A stretch of DNA of 64,000 nt, from the NCBI RefSeq assembly GCF_011761355.1, contig NZ_JAASRW010000001.1, positions 806,001 through 870,000 of the forward strand. The letters are read 5' to 3'. Source of the stretch: Paenibacillus lupini. Its GTDB lineage: Bacteria; Bacillota; Bacilli; Paenibacillales; Paenibacillaceae. A program made the translations under genes and the position numbers. Positions 32,885 through 41,945 of the stretch are shown piece by piece (position 1 is the first letter of the stretch; each line of letters begins with the position of its first letter). The notes beneath the pieces are model-generated. The model saw nothing but the letters and a program-made list of their open reading frames with translations, did not search any database and had not been told where the DNA came from.

Positions 32885-34053
32885 AAAGAATCTATTATTC
32901 CATCCTTTGTGTAATTGTAATACTGAGTGTTCTCCTTACAGGCTGCTGGGACAGGAATGAGATAAACGATTACGCTTTCTGGATTGGAACATCCTTGGAT
33001 CTATCAGAGGACGGTCAGCTTGAAAAAAGCGCTCAAATCGCCGTTCCATCGGGCATTAGCAGCTCCAGAGGAGGGGGCGGTGGAAGTGAAGTAAGGGCAA
33101 ATATCGTAGTAACCGCTTCTGGAGCTTCGATTGTTGATTCCATGCAGCAAATTCAAGATAAGCTGCCCCGGAGGATCTTTCTCGGACATCGCAGGTCTAT
33201 ATTCATCGGTGAAAAAATGGCCCGCAAGGGAATTCTCGATATAATGGATCAATTCACGCGAAACACGGATACGCGAATGCGGACAGATATTTTCGTTGTG
33301 AATAATGGAAAAGGAAAGGAATTGTTAGATATTAACAGTCCTTTTGAGCAATTCTCGACAATCGTGGCGGTTAATCAAGACCGATTTTGCCGATTAGGAG
33401 ACACTGCCTTAAGGGATGTGTTACTCGATGTTGGACGGGATGGCATTCGGCCTTCGATGCCGATGGTCGATATTGCTCCCAAGAATAAACAAGAGAAACA
33501 TCAAATTATCGAGGTTAGATCCGTTGCTATTTTTAATAAAGAGTTACGGATGGTTGGAGAAGTTAGCGGGAGAGAGTCACTGGAATTGTTTTGGGTCAAA
33601 GGGGTGCTAAAGAATCTATACATGACGGAAGAAACGGGACAAGGCAGCGTATCTCTGTATGAATCTAATCTTAAAAAAACCGTTCGTACGGAAATCAAAG
33701 ACAATAAGCTTAAAGCCCATGTGAAACTGATGGGAACTGGACGGCTGCTTGAAAACAATACGAATATTGATCTTTCCGTAACTACCGAACGAATCCGTTT
33801 AGAACGAGAGTTAAATAAAATGAAAGCTAAGCAAGTAGAAGAGACAATAAAAAAGCTACAGAGTCAATACGGGCAGGACGTGTTCGGATTTGGAGAAGAG
33901 ATACATAGAGAACATCCTTACTACTGGAAAGGAATTCGGACCAAATGGGATCAGCTTTTCCCTACCCTTGAAGTGTCTGTTGAGGTCAAATTGAAAATAC
34001 AGAGTACAGGGGATATAGGCAAGCGCGTCCCGGGAATAGGAGATAGAAAGTGA
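32881..34053 (+). CDS. Spore germination lipoprotein, Ger(x)C family
   Basis: 390 residues from ATG 32881, which overlaps the gerA-type stop (ATGA). The lipoprotein signal ends VLLTGC, followed by WDRNEINDYAFWIGTSLDL, the standard GerC opening; PRRIFLGHRRSIFIGEKMARKGI and EIHREHPYYWKGI are also family-specific. It is the anchored C subunit of the receptor. Its stop overlaps the GTG of the B-subunit gene. Confidence 0.95.
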   Translation: MKRIYYSILCVIVILSVLLTGCWDRNEINDYAFWIGTSLDLSEDGQLEKSAQIAVPSGISSSRGGGGGSEVRANIVVTASGASIVDSMQQIQDKLPRRIFLGHRRSIFIGEKMARKGILDIMDQFTRNTDTRMRTDIFVVNNGKGKELLDINSPFEQFSTIVAVNQDRFCRLGDTALRDVLLDVGRDGIRPSMPMVDIAPKNKQEKHQIIEVRSVAIFNKELRMVGEVSGRESLELFWVKGVLKNLYMTEETGQGSVSLYESNLKKTVRTEIKDNKLKAHVKLMGTGRLLENNTNIDLSVTTERIRLERELNKMKAKQVEETIKKLQSQYGQDVFGFGEEIHREHPYYWKGIRTKWDQLFPTLEVSVEVKLKIQSTGDIGKRVPGIGDRK

Positions 34054-35141
34054 AAATTTCAACTTGGCAGTTGTTCTGGATCTTCACTACGTTAGAAATC
34101 TCGATGAGCATATGGCTGACTGTATCGCCAACGATTGAGATAGCTAGACAGGACGCCTGGATCTCCCTTGTGGTGGCAGGCGTCATTGGTCTTGTTGTGA
34201 CCATGATATTAATTCGAGTCAGTCAGATGCACGCCTCCCATACCTTAGTTGAGTTTACTCAGAAGCTATTTGGGAAATGGGTCGGAAAAGGAATTGCTAT
34301 GCTGTATATTGTGATGTGGTTTTCTGTAGCCGCTGATATATTAAGAATCTTTTCATTATTTATTAATCAATTTCTATTTCACGATACGCCGGTATGGATC
34401 ATCGCAGTTCTTATGGTCGCAGCTATGGTGTATATCAACTATGCAGGAAACATCGAAGCGATTGCCCGCTTTAGTGAAATGGCAGGGCCATTGCTCCTGG
34501 TGGGGATTATCATTACTTTTGCGTTGAATATAACTAATCTGCACCCATCACTTCTTTTGCCTGTATTTGCGGATACCGGTGTCATACCGATTTTGAAGGG
34601 TTCAATGGTGAATGCTTCTTTCTTAGGGGAATCGATGATGCTCATGATGTTAACCCCGTTCATCACAAATTCGAAAAAACTGATGAAGCCAACGCTGCTG
34701 GCGATTGGAACTCCATCATTAATTGCTGTAGTGACGGCGGTTATGGTTGTCGCAACCTTTGGAACTAATATTGGATCCACTTTATACTTTCCGTATTTTA
34801 GCATGGTCCGATTTATTAATTATCTGGAATTTATTCAAAACATGGATGTCTGGATCGTGTTCATCTGGATCTTCAGCGTATTTATCAAGTTGTCCATTTA
34901 CTTGTTCATTAACAGCTATGGAACTGCACAATTATTAGGCATCAAGAACTGGCGGGCAGTGCTCGGATATGCTGCAGCCATCATTTTGGCTATAGCCTTA
35001 ATACCGGCAAATATCGTTGGGATGTTGGATTACGCGAATTTTGTATGGATCAAATACATATTCCCTATTTTTATTGTTGGGTTTCCGATTATTTTCCTGC
35101 TCGTTAGCTTGATTCGAGGCAGGAAATTGGCAGCATCCTAG
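34050..35141 (+). CDS. Spore germination permease, GerB/GerKB family
   Basis: 363 residues with ten hydrophobic helices, from GTG 34050 overlapping the previous stop (GTGA). It begins KISTWQLFWIFTTLEISMSIWLTVSPTIEIARQDAWISLVVAG, as in GerB proteins of the APC transporter superfamily, the germinant-binding subunit. With the A and C genes it makes a complete A-C-B receptor operon, presumably active in the forespore. Confidence 0.95.
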   Translation: MKISTWQLFWIFTTLEISMSIWLTVSPTIEIARQDAWISLVVAGVIGLVVTMILIRVSQMHASHTLVEFTQKLFGKWVGKGIAMLYIVMWFSVAADILRIFSLFINQFLFHDTPVWIIAVLMVAAMVYINYAGNIEAIARFSEMAGPLLLVGIIITFALNITNLHPSLLLPVFADTGVIPILKGSMVNASFLGESMMLMMLTPFITNSKKLMKPTLLAIGTPSLIAVVTAVMVVATFGTNIGSTLYFPYFSMVRFINYLEFIQNMDVWIVFIWIFSVFIKLSIYLFINSYGTAQLLGIKNWRAVLGYAAAIILAIALIPANIVGMLDYANFVWIKYIFPIFIVGFPIIFLLVSLIRGRKLAAS

Positions 35142-35142
35142 T

Positions 35143-35766
35143 GTGGCAGACATCACGGAGCAGGATTGGAATCAAGATGTCATCAAAGTCCTTCAGATGG
35201 AACCGAATTATATTATTGAAGAAGGACAATTTCTGGAGTACGTCGTTATGGTGCTGGAGGGCACAGTTAGAATGTATAAAGTAAGCTCCAGTGGCCGGGA
35301 AATCACATTGTACAGGATTCATAGCGGAGAATGTTGTCCACTAATGAGCTCTAGTGTTTTGGGAGAGTCCGAATATGAAGCTTCAGCTTGCGTAGAAACA
35401 GCCGGCCTGGTGCTGATGATTCCTGCGGAGATTTTCCGAGAGTGGACGGATCGATATCGGAACTTCCGTCAGTTCATCTTTAAATCTTTTGCCAGACGGA
35501 TTGTCATTATGTCTAATCTGCTCGACAGTATCAACTTCAAATCCATTCGTGGACGAATTTCAGAGTTTCTCATTCAGATGGCCAATCAAACCGATAATTC
35601 CAATACTTTTCATATTACGCATGACAGTTTGTCCGTTGAGTTGGGTACGGCCCGCGAGGTGATCAGCAGAACGTTGAAGGAACTAGAGAGGGAAGATATC
35701 ATTCAACTTTCAAGAGGGAGAAATACGATTAGAAATCGAAGCGCACTCGAGCGGTATATAGAGTAA
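35143..35766 (+). CDS. Crp/Fnr family transcriptional regulator
   Basis: 207 residues. A cNMP-binding-like barrel (IIEEGQFLEYVVMVLEGTVRMYKVSSSGREITLYRIHSGECCPLMSSSVLG) precedes a winged helix (HDSLSVELGTAREVISRTLKELEREDIIQLSRG). The GTG start at 35143 comes one base after the gerB stop and has no clear Shine-Dalgarno, so expression may depend on read-through translation. The Cys pair in GECCPL could respond to redox. Target unknown. Confidence 0.88.
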   Translation: MADITEQDWNQDVIKVLQMEPNYIIEEGQFLEYVVMVLEGTVRMYKVSSSGREITLYRIHSGECCPLMSSSVLGESEYEASACVETAGLVLMIPAEIFREWTDRYRNFRQFIFKSFARRIVIMSNLLDSINFKSIRGRISEFLIQMANQTDNSNTFHITHDSLSVELGTAREVISRTLKELEREDIIQLSRGRNTIRNRSALERYIE

Positions 35767-35777
35767 TAAATGATCAG

Positions 35778-35801
35778 CCACCTGTTAGATGGTTTTTTTT
35801 G
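35778..35801 (+). terminator. Weak terminator
   Basis: CCACCT and AGATGG around a GTT loop, with one mismatch, then eight T residues. Confidence 0.5.
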
Positions 35802-35947
35802 TAAGTGACGAAGTAATTGCTTTACCATTTCTAATTACTGGCTTGGCACAAAAATGTGCCATCAATAAATTATTATTCCGTAATACTTGCCGAATCAGAT
35901 AAGAGTGCCCTTTTTCGTAGTGTGTGAGCTAAATTCTTTCATAAATA

Positions 35948-35976
35948 TTGACAACTCTGTTTAACAATGATAGTCT
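35948..35976 (+). promoter_or_regulatory. Promoter of the siderophore-uptake operon
   Basis: TTGACA (35948-35953), 17-base spacer, TAGTCT (35971-35976) with an upstream TG extension. Confidence 0.55.
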
Positions 35977-35990
35977 CACTTAGATGCAAT

Positions 35991-36009
35991 TGATATCGAT
36001 TATCATTAT
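35991..36009. promoter_or_regulatory. Fur box
   Basis: TGATATCGATTATCATTAT matches the 7-1-7 Fur consensus TGATAAT-N-ATTATCA with two mismatches and lies just downstream of the putative transcription start. It predicts iron repression of the following transporter genes. Confidence 0.8.
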
Positions 36010-36047
36010 TGATTGCGATAATTAAGCTATTATGGAGGAAAGCACAA

Positions 36048-37034
36048 ATGAAAAAGTTTTTACAAGTAAGTTTGGTTCTGCTATCTATTCTAATTATTAC
36101 AGCAGCTTGTAGTTCGAAAAATACGAATAACACCAGCAACGTTACCCCTAGTATTGATACAGCAACTGGTTCTATCGTGATTAAACATGGTAAAGGCGAG
36201 ACTAAGCTTGACAAGCCGGCAGTGCGAGTTGTCGCTTTGGAGTGGATTTTCTCAGAGGAATTAATCGCACTAGGAATTCAGCCAGTTGGTAATGCGGACA
36301 ATAAGGAATATACGCTATGGGTCACTAAAGAAGCGGCACTCGCAGATAACGTTACAGATGTCGGCTTGCGTTGGGAGCCTAACCTGGAGACGATCGCTGC
36401 GTTAAAGCCTGATCTGATTATTTCCAATACAGATAATAACGATGCGATTTATGATCAGCTTAACGCGATCGCTCCCACGATTGAATTTGATCCTTATCCG
36501 AACGAAGGAGACGCTTATACAGGAATGGTCAAAGACTTCAAAACCATTGCTCAAGCAGTAGGTAAATCGGAGGAAGCAGATAAAGTGCTTGTCGATCTGG
36601 ATCAGCATTATGCAGAGGCTAAGGAAAAGCTTGCAGCAGCTGGCAAAGACAAATTTAATTATGTTATATCTCAAGGATTCAGCAGTCAGAATTCAGTAAC
36701 ATTGCGGATGTTTACGGATACGTCGACAGTCGTTCAAACGCTCGATCGTATCGGTATTACCAGCGACTGGAAGTCGGACAAATTTGAGAAGTATGGTTTT
36801 ACAGATGCGACCTTCGAGGCCCTACCCGCAGTGAGCGATTCCAACTTCATATATATTGTCCAAGATAACGATAACGTTTTTGGTGACGCTGCGAAAGATA
36901 ATACGGTTTGGAATGGATTAAATTTTGTTAAAGAAAACCGGACTTATGGCATTGGTGGAGACACATGGACCTTTGGCGGCCCACTATCTTCCAAAGTATT
37001 AGTTGATCGTGTTGTTGAAGCTATTACAAAATGA
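36048..37034 (+). CDS. Iron-siderophore ABC transporter substrate-binding lipoprotein
   Basis: 328 residues from ATG 36048 (ATGGAGGAAAG upstream). The lipoprotein signal ends ITAAC, then a class III periplasmic-binding fold: KPAVRVVALEWIFSEELIALGIQPVG, LRWEPNLETIAALKPDLIIS, NRTYGIGGDTWTFGGPLSSKVLVDRV. It captures a ferric siderophore at the cell surface. It overlaps the permease gene by 4 bases and sits under a Fur box. No siderophore biosynthesis genes are in the window, so this is uptake only. Confidence 0.93.
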   Translation: MKKFLQVSLVLLSILIITAACSSKNTNNTSNVTPSIDTATGSIVIKHGKGETKLDKPAVRVVALEWIFSEELIALGIQPVGNADNKEYTLWVTKEAALADNVTDVGLRWEPNLETIAALKPDLIISNTDNNDAIYDQLNAIAPTIEFDPYPNEGDAYTGMVKDFKTIAQAVGKSEEADKVLVDLDQHYAEAKEKLAAAGKDKFNYVISQGFSSQNSVTLRMFTDTSTVVQTLDRIGITSDWKSDKFEKYGFTDATFEALPAVSDSNFIYIVQDNDNVFGDAAKDNTVWNGLNFVKENRTYGIGGDTWTFGGPLSSKVLVDRVVEAITK

Positions 37035-39046
37035 GAACGTTTAGTTTATTCGTGAGCGGCTTAGCCGCTCTCTTCTTATTGTCGATAGCCAGTTTGTGTT
37101 TTGGAGAAGCTCAGATTTCTTTCAAAGTTGTCTTAGATGCGCTGATTCAGCGCGAAGATCTGCCCTTACATAATGTGGTATGGGATATGCGTATGCCGCG
37201 TGCAATATTAGGCATTTTCTCCGGGGCAGGGCTTGCGGTAGCCGGGGTCTTGCTGCAGACGATTACTAAAAATCCGCTAGCATCAACAGATACACTTGGG
37301 ATTAATGCTGGTGCTTATTTTATGGTTGTTGCGGGAACGATCTTTTTCCCTAGCCTTCTTCACCAGTCACCGTTTCTCTTTGCCGCCGCTGGCGGAGGCG
37401 TTACAGCAATGTGTGCCTATTTGCTTGGAGGCGGTCGAGCTACAAGTCCAATCCGACTAGCTCTTTCCGGTATGATTGTAGCGATGGTAACTGGTTCATT
37501 TACAAGCGCCCTACATATATTCTACGCCACAGAAACACAATCGCTATACTTATGGGGCTCAGGCTCGCTCGCGCAACTTGATTGGAAAGGTGTTTCGTAT
37601 GCCTGGCCTGGAGTCAGTGCTATTATAATTGCAGCTTTTTTTATGGGCAAGCAATTCGACGTCTTTAACTTGGATCAGTCCACTGCGCAATCATTAGGTC
37701 AGAAGGTTGAACTTACTCGCTTTGCGGGATTGGCGCTTGCCGTATTGGTTGCTGCAGTTGTGGTCAGCGTAGTTGGTCCTATCGGATTTGTTGGTCTCGT
37801 TGCCCCTCACTTAGTACGTCTAAGTGGATTGCGCAAGCATAATTGGCTCATTCCCGCTGCCGCCCTTTGGGGAGCCGTATTGCTTACTGCAGCAGATGTT
37901 CTGACGCGAATGGTTCGGAGCAGCATGGGGGAGATGCCCGTTGGCGCGATGATGGCGATAATCGGAGCACCATGGTTTATTTGGCTCATACTTAAAAAAT
38001 TGAAAGGAATCTCGGGTTCTCTATCCAGCTCATCCATGTCTATTGGCAGAACTCGTGTTCACCTTTCATTCCCGCTTATTGCATTCAGTATGCTTTTCTT
38101 AGTTGTTGCATTCATTCTTGTAAGCATGACAATGGGCGGTACACGTATTCCACTAAGTCAGTTATTCCCGAGTCTGATGGGGGCTGATCAAGCAGGCACT
38201 TATTCCATACTCATGAATTTACGATTGCCTCGTACCCTTGTTGCTGCAGGTGCTGGCATTGCACTAAGCGTAAGTGGTGTTCTTGTTCAAGCAGCTGTTC
38301 GTAATCCGTTAGCTGATTCTTCTATATTGGGAGTAACCTCGGGAGCTGGATTCGGAGCATTGCTGGTACTCATTGCCTGGCCGCAAGTGTTGATTATCTT
38401 TCTTCCGATCGCCACTGTTGGCGGAGCTATTATTGCTGCAGGCGTCATCTTTCTATTCGCTTGGCGAAAAACGCTCAACCCATCAGTTATTATTCTACTG
38501 GGGATTGCGGTTTCCGCTATTGGATCCGCCGGCATTCAAGCTTTAATCGTACTGGGGCCATTATGGGGGAGTACAGGTTACATATGGTTGACGGGTTCGA
38601 CATACGGTCGCACATGGGATCAATTCCTCATGATCTGTATCTTTCTAGTCGTTCTCCTGCCAATTGCATGGTGGCTAGGTCGTAAGTTTGACTTACTCGC
38701 ATTTTCTGATGACAGCTCTATAGGATTTGGTTTGCCGGTGCGTAAAACACGATTAATAGCTATGACTGTTAGTGTTCTTTTATCCGCCGGTGCTGTGGCT
38801 GCTGTTGGAACGGTAGGCTTTCTCGGTTTAATTGTCCCACATATGATTAGAAGCTTAATTGGGCATAACACGCGACAATCTATTGTATTATCAGGCTTAC
38901 TTGGGGCACTGCTGCTTGTATTGGCCGATACGATTGGTCGAACGATCCTTGCTCCGGTTGAAATTCCATCCGGTCTATTAATTACATTGATTGGTGCACC
39001 TTATTTTCTATACTTAATGTTTCGATCACAAAAGAAGACGTTTTAG
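37031..39046 (+). CDS. Fused FecCD-type iron-siderophore permease (FhuB-like)
   Basis: 671 residues containing two tandem FecCD domains (~1-325 and ~345-671), about eighteen to twenty helices. Both halves carry the signature (MRMPRAILGIFSGAGLAVAGVLLQTITKNPLASTDTLGINAGA and LRLPRTLVAAGAGIALSVSGVLVQAAVRNPLADSSILGVTSGA) and the EAA-like loop GPIGFVGLVAPHLVR / GTVGFLGLIVPHMIR. The fusion acts as the whole membrane channel, as FhuB does in enterobacteria. No ATPase gene follows, so it must borrow one encoded elsewhere. Confidence 0.93.
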   Translation: MRTFSLFVSGLAALFLLSIASLCFGEAQISFKVVLDALIQREDLPLHNVVWDMRMPRAILGIFSGAGLAVAGVLLQTITKNPLASTDTLGINAGAYFMVVAGTIFFPSLLHQSPFLFAAAGGGVTAMCAYLLGGGRATSPIRLALSGMIVAMVTGSFTSALHIFYATETQSLYLWGSGSLAQLDWKGVSYAWPGVSAIIIAAFFMGKQFDVFNLDQSTAQSLGQKVELTRFAGLALAVLVAAVVVSVVGPIGFVGLVAPHLVRLSGLRKHNWLIPAAALWGAVLLTAADVLTRMVRSSMGEMPVGAMMAIIGAPWFIWLILKKLKGISGSLSSSSMSIGRTRVHLSFPLIAFSMLFLVVAFILVSMTMGGTRIPLSQLFPSLMGADQAGTYSILMNLRLPRTLVAAGAGIALSVSGVLVQAAVRNPLADSSILGVTSGAGFGALLVLIAWPQVLIIFLPIATVGGAIIAAGVIFLFAWRKTLNPSVIILLGIAVSAIGSAGIQALIVLGPLWGSTGYIWLTGSTYGRTWDQFLMICIFLVVLLPIAWWLGRKFDLLAFSDDSSIGFGLPVRKTRLIAMTVSVLLSAGAVAAVGTVGFLGLIVPHMIRSLIGHNTRQSIVLSGLLGALLLVLADTIGRTILAPVEIPSGLLITLIGAPYFLYLMFRSQKKTF

Positions 39047-39077
39047 GTTATATGCTAGTGAGCTCAATAGAGACACG

Positions 39078-39112
39078 ACGACAGCCGATCACTATGATCG
39101 GCTGTCGTTTTC
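39078..39112 (+). terminator. Terminator after the permease gene
   Basis: ACGACAGCCGATCA-CTA-TGATCGGCTGTCGT, a perfect 14-bp stem followed by T residues. Confidence 0.95.
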
Positions 39113-39202
39113 TCATTATTGGAGCTTAGCGTAACTTTTACTTTATTAACGCGTCCTAATTGTGGAAACATACAAATAACAAGCTTTGTGGAGGCGTAAA
39201 AG

Positions 39203-39556
39203 TTGAATAGAATATTATTGATTTTAATTATTGCCTTAATAGGAACGCTGCTTGGTTGTAGTAAACAACCTGATAAAGGTGATTATATCATCGGAAAAGA
39301 ATACGAGAGTAATATACCTAAAATATATGTAGTTCATCATATCACGGATAAAGAAGCTAGGACTAAATCTCTTCATGATTTTTTAGTCAATGATGATGAG
39401 AATGATGTGGTACTGTACCACGTAAACGATATTAAACTATATAATGACCTGGATATTGGCGAAAGGGTAACTGTAAAACCAGGGGGATATACGATGTTAT
39501 CTTATCCCCCTCAAGCAGTTGCTGAAGAAATCATTAGATATTCAAAAAGAAATTAA
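39203..39556 (+). CDS. Small hypothetical lipoprotein
   Basis: 117 residues. TTG 39203 is preceded by GGAGGCG. The lipoprotein signal is ILLILIIALIGTLLGC, followed by a ~95-residue acidic domain (GDYIIGKEYESNIPKIYVVHHITDKEART...VTVKPGGYTMLSYPPQAVAEEI), reminiscent of the DUF3221 OB-like lipoproteins of Bacillales. Function unknown. Convergent with the beta-lactamase gene. Confidence 0.75.
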   Translation: MNRILLILIIALIGTLLGCSKQPDKGDYIIGKEYESNIPKIYVVHHITDKEARTKSLHDFLVNDDENDVVLYHVNDIKLYNDLDIGERVTVKPGGYTMLSYPPQAVAEEIIRYSKRN

Positions 39557-39572
39557 CTGCGCAAAACGGTGA

Positions 39573-40376
39573 TTACAAAATGTTGAGGCGCTTCAAGGCC
39601 TCCAGTGTAACCGTCTTGGCAGTTGTTCCGCTGCTGTCCACATTTGCAGCGAACACCCAGTCGGTCGTCCCGCGCTCCACATAGCCCACATACCAGCCGA
39701 GTCCCATGTCTGACAAACGCGTACCTGTTTTACCATGAACAGTGTATTTGTCCTGATCGTCATCAATCATGATGCGCTTGACGGTCTTCATCGTCTGCTC
39801 TTGGAAGGGCAGCGTCTCGTCCACTAGGTCTTCCATGAAACCGACTTGCTCTTGCGCCGAGATCTTGAGCGAGCTGTTCAACCAAAAGGTATCGATGCCC
39901 CCACTAGTATCCATATTACCGTAATGAATACGCTCCACGTAGCTCTTCATCCTCTCGGCCCCGATGTCTCTAGCCATCTCCTGGTAATACCAGATTGCGG
40001 ATGCCCGCATTGCCGAGCCTAACGTATGGTCTCGGTTCCACACCTCGAACGGTCGAACGATGCCGTCCCACCGTTTGACATCATATTCGTCCTGAACGGC
40101 GCCAACCTCAAGTCCTATTAGCGCGTTCGGTACCTTGAATGAAGATTCTGGCGTGAACCGTTCCCGGCTGCGTTCGGGATTACAGACGTAAACGCGGTTT
40201 GTCTTCAGGTTTTTGACAATCAAGGTGCCATGCACGTCATGAAACAGCTCGTCACATGGAAGCTTCATTTCTTTCGGGGCGGCATTCACGGGAAGTACCG
40301 CTGTACCCGTTGTACCGGCGAACAACAGTGCGGCAAACGTTAAGGTGACTCGGTTAATCTTTTTCCAACTAATCAA
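39573..40376 (-). CDS. Class D beta-lactamase
   Basis: 267 residues from TTG 40376, which has AGGAGG (40390-40385) 8 bases upstream. A signal peptide of about 29 residues ends VNAA. The class D motifs are all present: S-x-x-K in TPESSFKVPNALIGLE, the WDG...EVWNRDHTLGSAM block, S-x-V as SAI in RASAIWYYQEMA, YGN in IHYGNMD, KTG in VHGKTGTRLS, and GWYVGYVE. Class D enzymes hydrolyse penicillins and are known as intrinsic enzymes of some Bacillaceae. It is markedly richer in G+C than neighbours and divergent from a MocR regulator. Confidence 0.92.
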   Translation of the reverse strand: MISWKKINRVTLTFAALLFAGTTGTAVLPVNAAPKEMKLPCDELFHDVHGTLIVKNLKTNRVYVCNPERSRERFTPESSFKVPNALIGLEVGAVQDEYDVKRWDGIVRPFEVWNRDHTLGSAMRASAIWYYQEMARDIGAERMKSYVERIHYGNMDTSGGIDTFWLNSSLKISAQEQVGFMEDLVDETLPFQEQTMKTVKRIMIDDDQDKYTVHGKTGTRLSDMGLGWYVGYVERGTTDWVFAANVDSSGTTAKTVTLEALKRLNIL

Positions 40377-40415
40377 GTTGCATTCCTCCTCGGGCTTCTT
40401 CATAATGGCGAAACA

Positions 40416-40498
40416 GTTGTCGACAACACTGAGTATAGAGGTATGTAAGGCTTGGCTGCACATCCGTTTGAAGCGAGTGTACCCATACAGTTGGTATG
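40416..40498. promoter_or_regulatory. Divergent control region of beta-lactamase and MocR genes
   Basis: It contains a 12-bp perfect palindrome GTTGTCGACAAC (40416-40427) and an inverted repeat CATAC-AGTTG-GTATG (40484-40498) directly in front of the MocR Shine-Dalgarno. Either could be a regulator site; no BlaI-type TACA-TGTA operator is present. Confidence 0.4.
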
Positions 40499-40513
40499 AA
40501 GGAGGCATGTAAA

Positions 40514-41896
40514 ATGCTTTATGAAGCGATTGTGGAAAAGATCCTTCAAGAGATGAAGAACGGTAAGCGGAAGCCAGGGGACAAGCTGCCGTCAATCCGG
40601 GAAGCGGCGGAAACGTTCGGCTGCAGCAGAAATACAGTGATTCGGGCGTACGGAGAGCTCGAGCAAAATCACCGAATCTATGCCGTACCTCAGAGCGGTT
40701 ATTATGTCGCGCACCGAAGTTCAGGCGCGGTGGAAGGAAGAGGGGCGGCGGAGAAACAGGACGTCATCGATTTCGAATGGGCAGGCCCGGACCGGAACGC
40801 CATGCCGTACCGAGACTTTCAGCACTGCATGAACGAGGCAATCGAACGGTACCAAGAGGACATGTTCACGTATTCAGAGGGGCAGGGCCTCACTTCGCTG
40901 CGGCTGCAGCTGACCCGGCATCTGCAGGATTTGCAGGTGTTCACGGTTCCAGAACGCATCTATGTGGTGACTGGCTCTCAGCAGGCGCTGCATTTATTAG
41001 TAGGGCTGCCTTTTCCGAACGGTAAGAGGAATATCGTCGTGGAGCAGCCGGTGCATCCCGGTATGGTCGAATCGCTGCGAGGATACGGGGGAGAAGTGCA
41101 TGGCATTCGGTACGACGAAGGCGGCATGGATCTGGAGCGGCTGGAGGTGCTGTTTCGGGACGGCGACGTTAAGTTTTTCTACACCGTCTCACGTTTCCAC
41201 AACCCAACCGGGTACAGTCATACGAACGAAGCACGCAAGCGCATGGTGGAATTGGCGCAACGGTATGACGTGTACATTATTGAGGATGATTACATGGGCG
41301 ACTTGGACTTTAATCCGAAGAACGACCCCATGTTCGCATACGATCCGTCCGGAGTGGTCATCTATGTAAAAAGTTTTTCCAAAGTTATGCTTCCAGGCCT
41401 GCGCCTTGGGCTGGTCGTGTTACCGGACGGGCTACGCGAAAGGTTCCTGCACGCGAAGGCTGTGGCTGACGTACATTCGCCATTGTTGACACAAGGGGCT
41501 CTTGAGGTGTACCTCGAGAGCGGCATGTTCGCCGCTCACATTGACCGGATGCGAGAAATCTACCGCCGCAAAGCAGTGCTGCTGCAGGAGGCATACCGCA
41601 AACATTTGCCGCCTGGAACCATGTACACTAGATCGAACTCTGGCTTCTATACCACTATCGGGCTGCCCGCCATGCTCAAGGCACAGGCAGCGGCCGAACA
41701 TCTACTGCAGTGCGGCGTGCGGGTTGATCCTGCCCAGCGGATGTACCTACCGCAGTTCCGGGAGGAGAATGTCCTTCGTCTGAGTGTCTCGCAGGTGGAG
41801 GAAGGACTCATCGAGCCAGGCATCCGAGTCATTGGTGACGGAATTCGGGAACTTCTCCGGCAGCGCACAGAAGTAAGGTTTGTGAGGCGGGGGTAG
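40514..41896 (+). CDS. MocR/PdxR-type regulator (GntR HTH fused to aminotransferase-like domain)
   Basis: 460 residues from ATG 40514; AAGGAGG lies 8 bases upstream, whereas the in-frame ATG at 40496 precedes it. N-terminal GntR winged helix (residues 1-70: LPSIREAAETFGCSRNTVIRAYGELEQNHRIYAVPQSGYYV), then a fold-type I PLP domain with IIEDDYMGDLDF and the PLP Lys in YVKSFSKVMLPGLRLG. MocR proteins sense PLP or amino-compound effectors and regulate adjacent divergent genes, here the class D beta-lactamase. High G+C suggests transfer of the pair. Confidence 0.9.
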   Translation: MLYEAIVEKILQEMKNGKRKPGDKLPSIREAAETFGCSRNTVIRAYGELEQNHRIYAVPQSGYYVAHRSSGAVEGRGAAEKQDVIDFEWAGPDRNAMPYRDFQHCMNEAIERYQEDMFTYSEGQGLTSLRLQLTRHLQDLQVFTVPERIYVVTGSQQALHLLVGLPFPNGKRNIVVEQPVHPGMVESLRGYGGEVHGIRYDEGGMDLERLEVLFRDGDVKFFYTVSRFHNPTGYSHTNEARKRMVELAQRYDVYIIEDDYMGDLDFNPKNDPMFAYDPSGVVIYVKSFSKVMLPGLRLGLVVLPDGLRERFLHAKAVADVHSPLLTQGALEVYLESGMFAAHIDRMREIYRRKAVLLQEAYRKHLPPGTMYTRSNSGFYTTIGLPAMLKAQAAAEHLLQCGVRVDPAQRMYLPQFREENVLRLSVSQVEEGLIEPGIRVIGDGIRELLRQRTEVRFVRRG

Positions 41897-41945
41897 GCGC
41901 CCCCACAACCTCACCACTTCCTGATAGGCTTTGGGGAACGTAATA

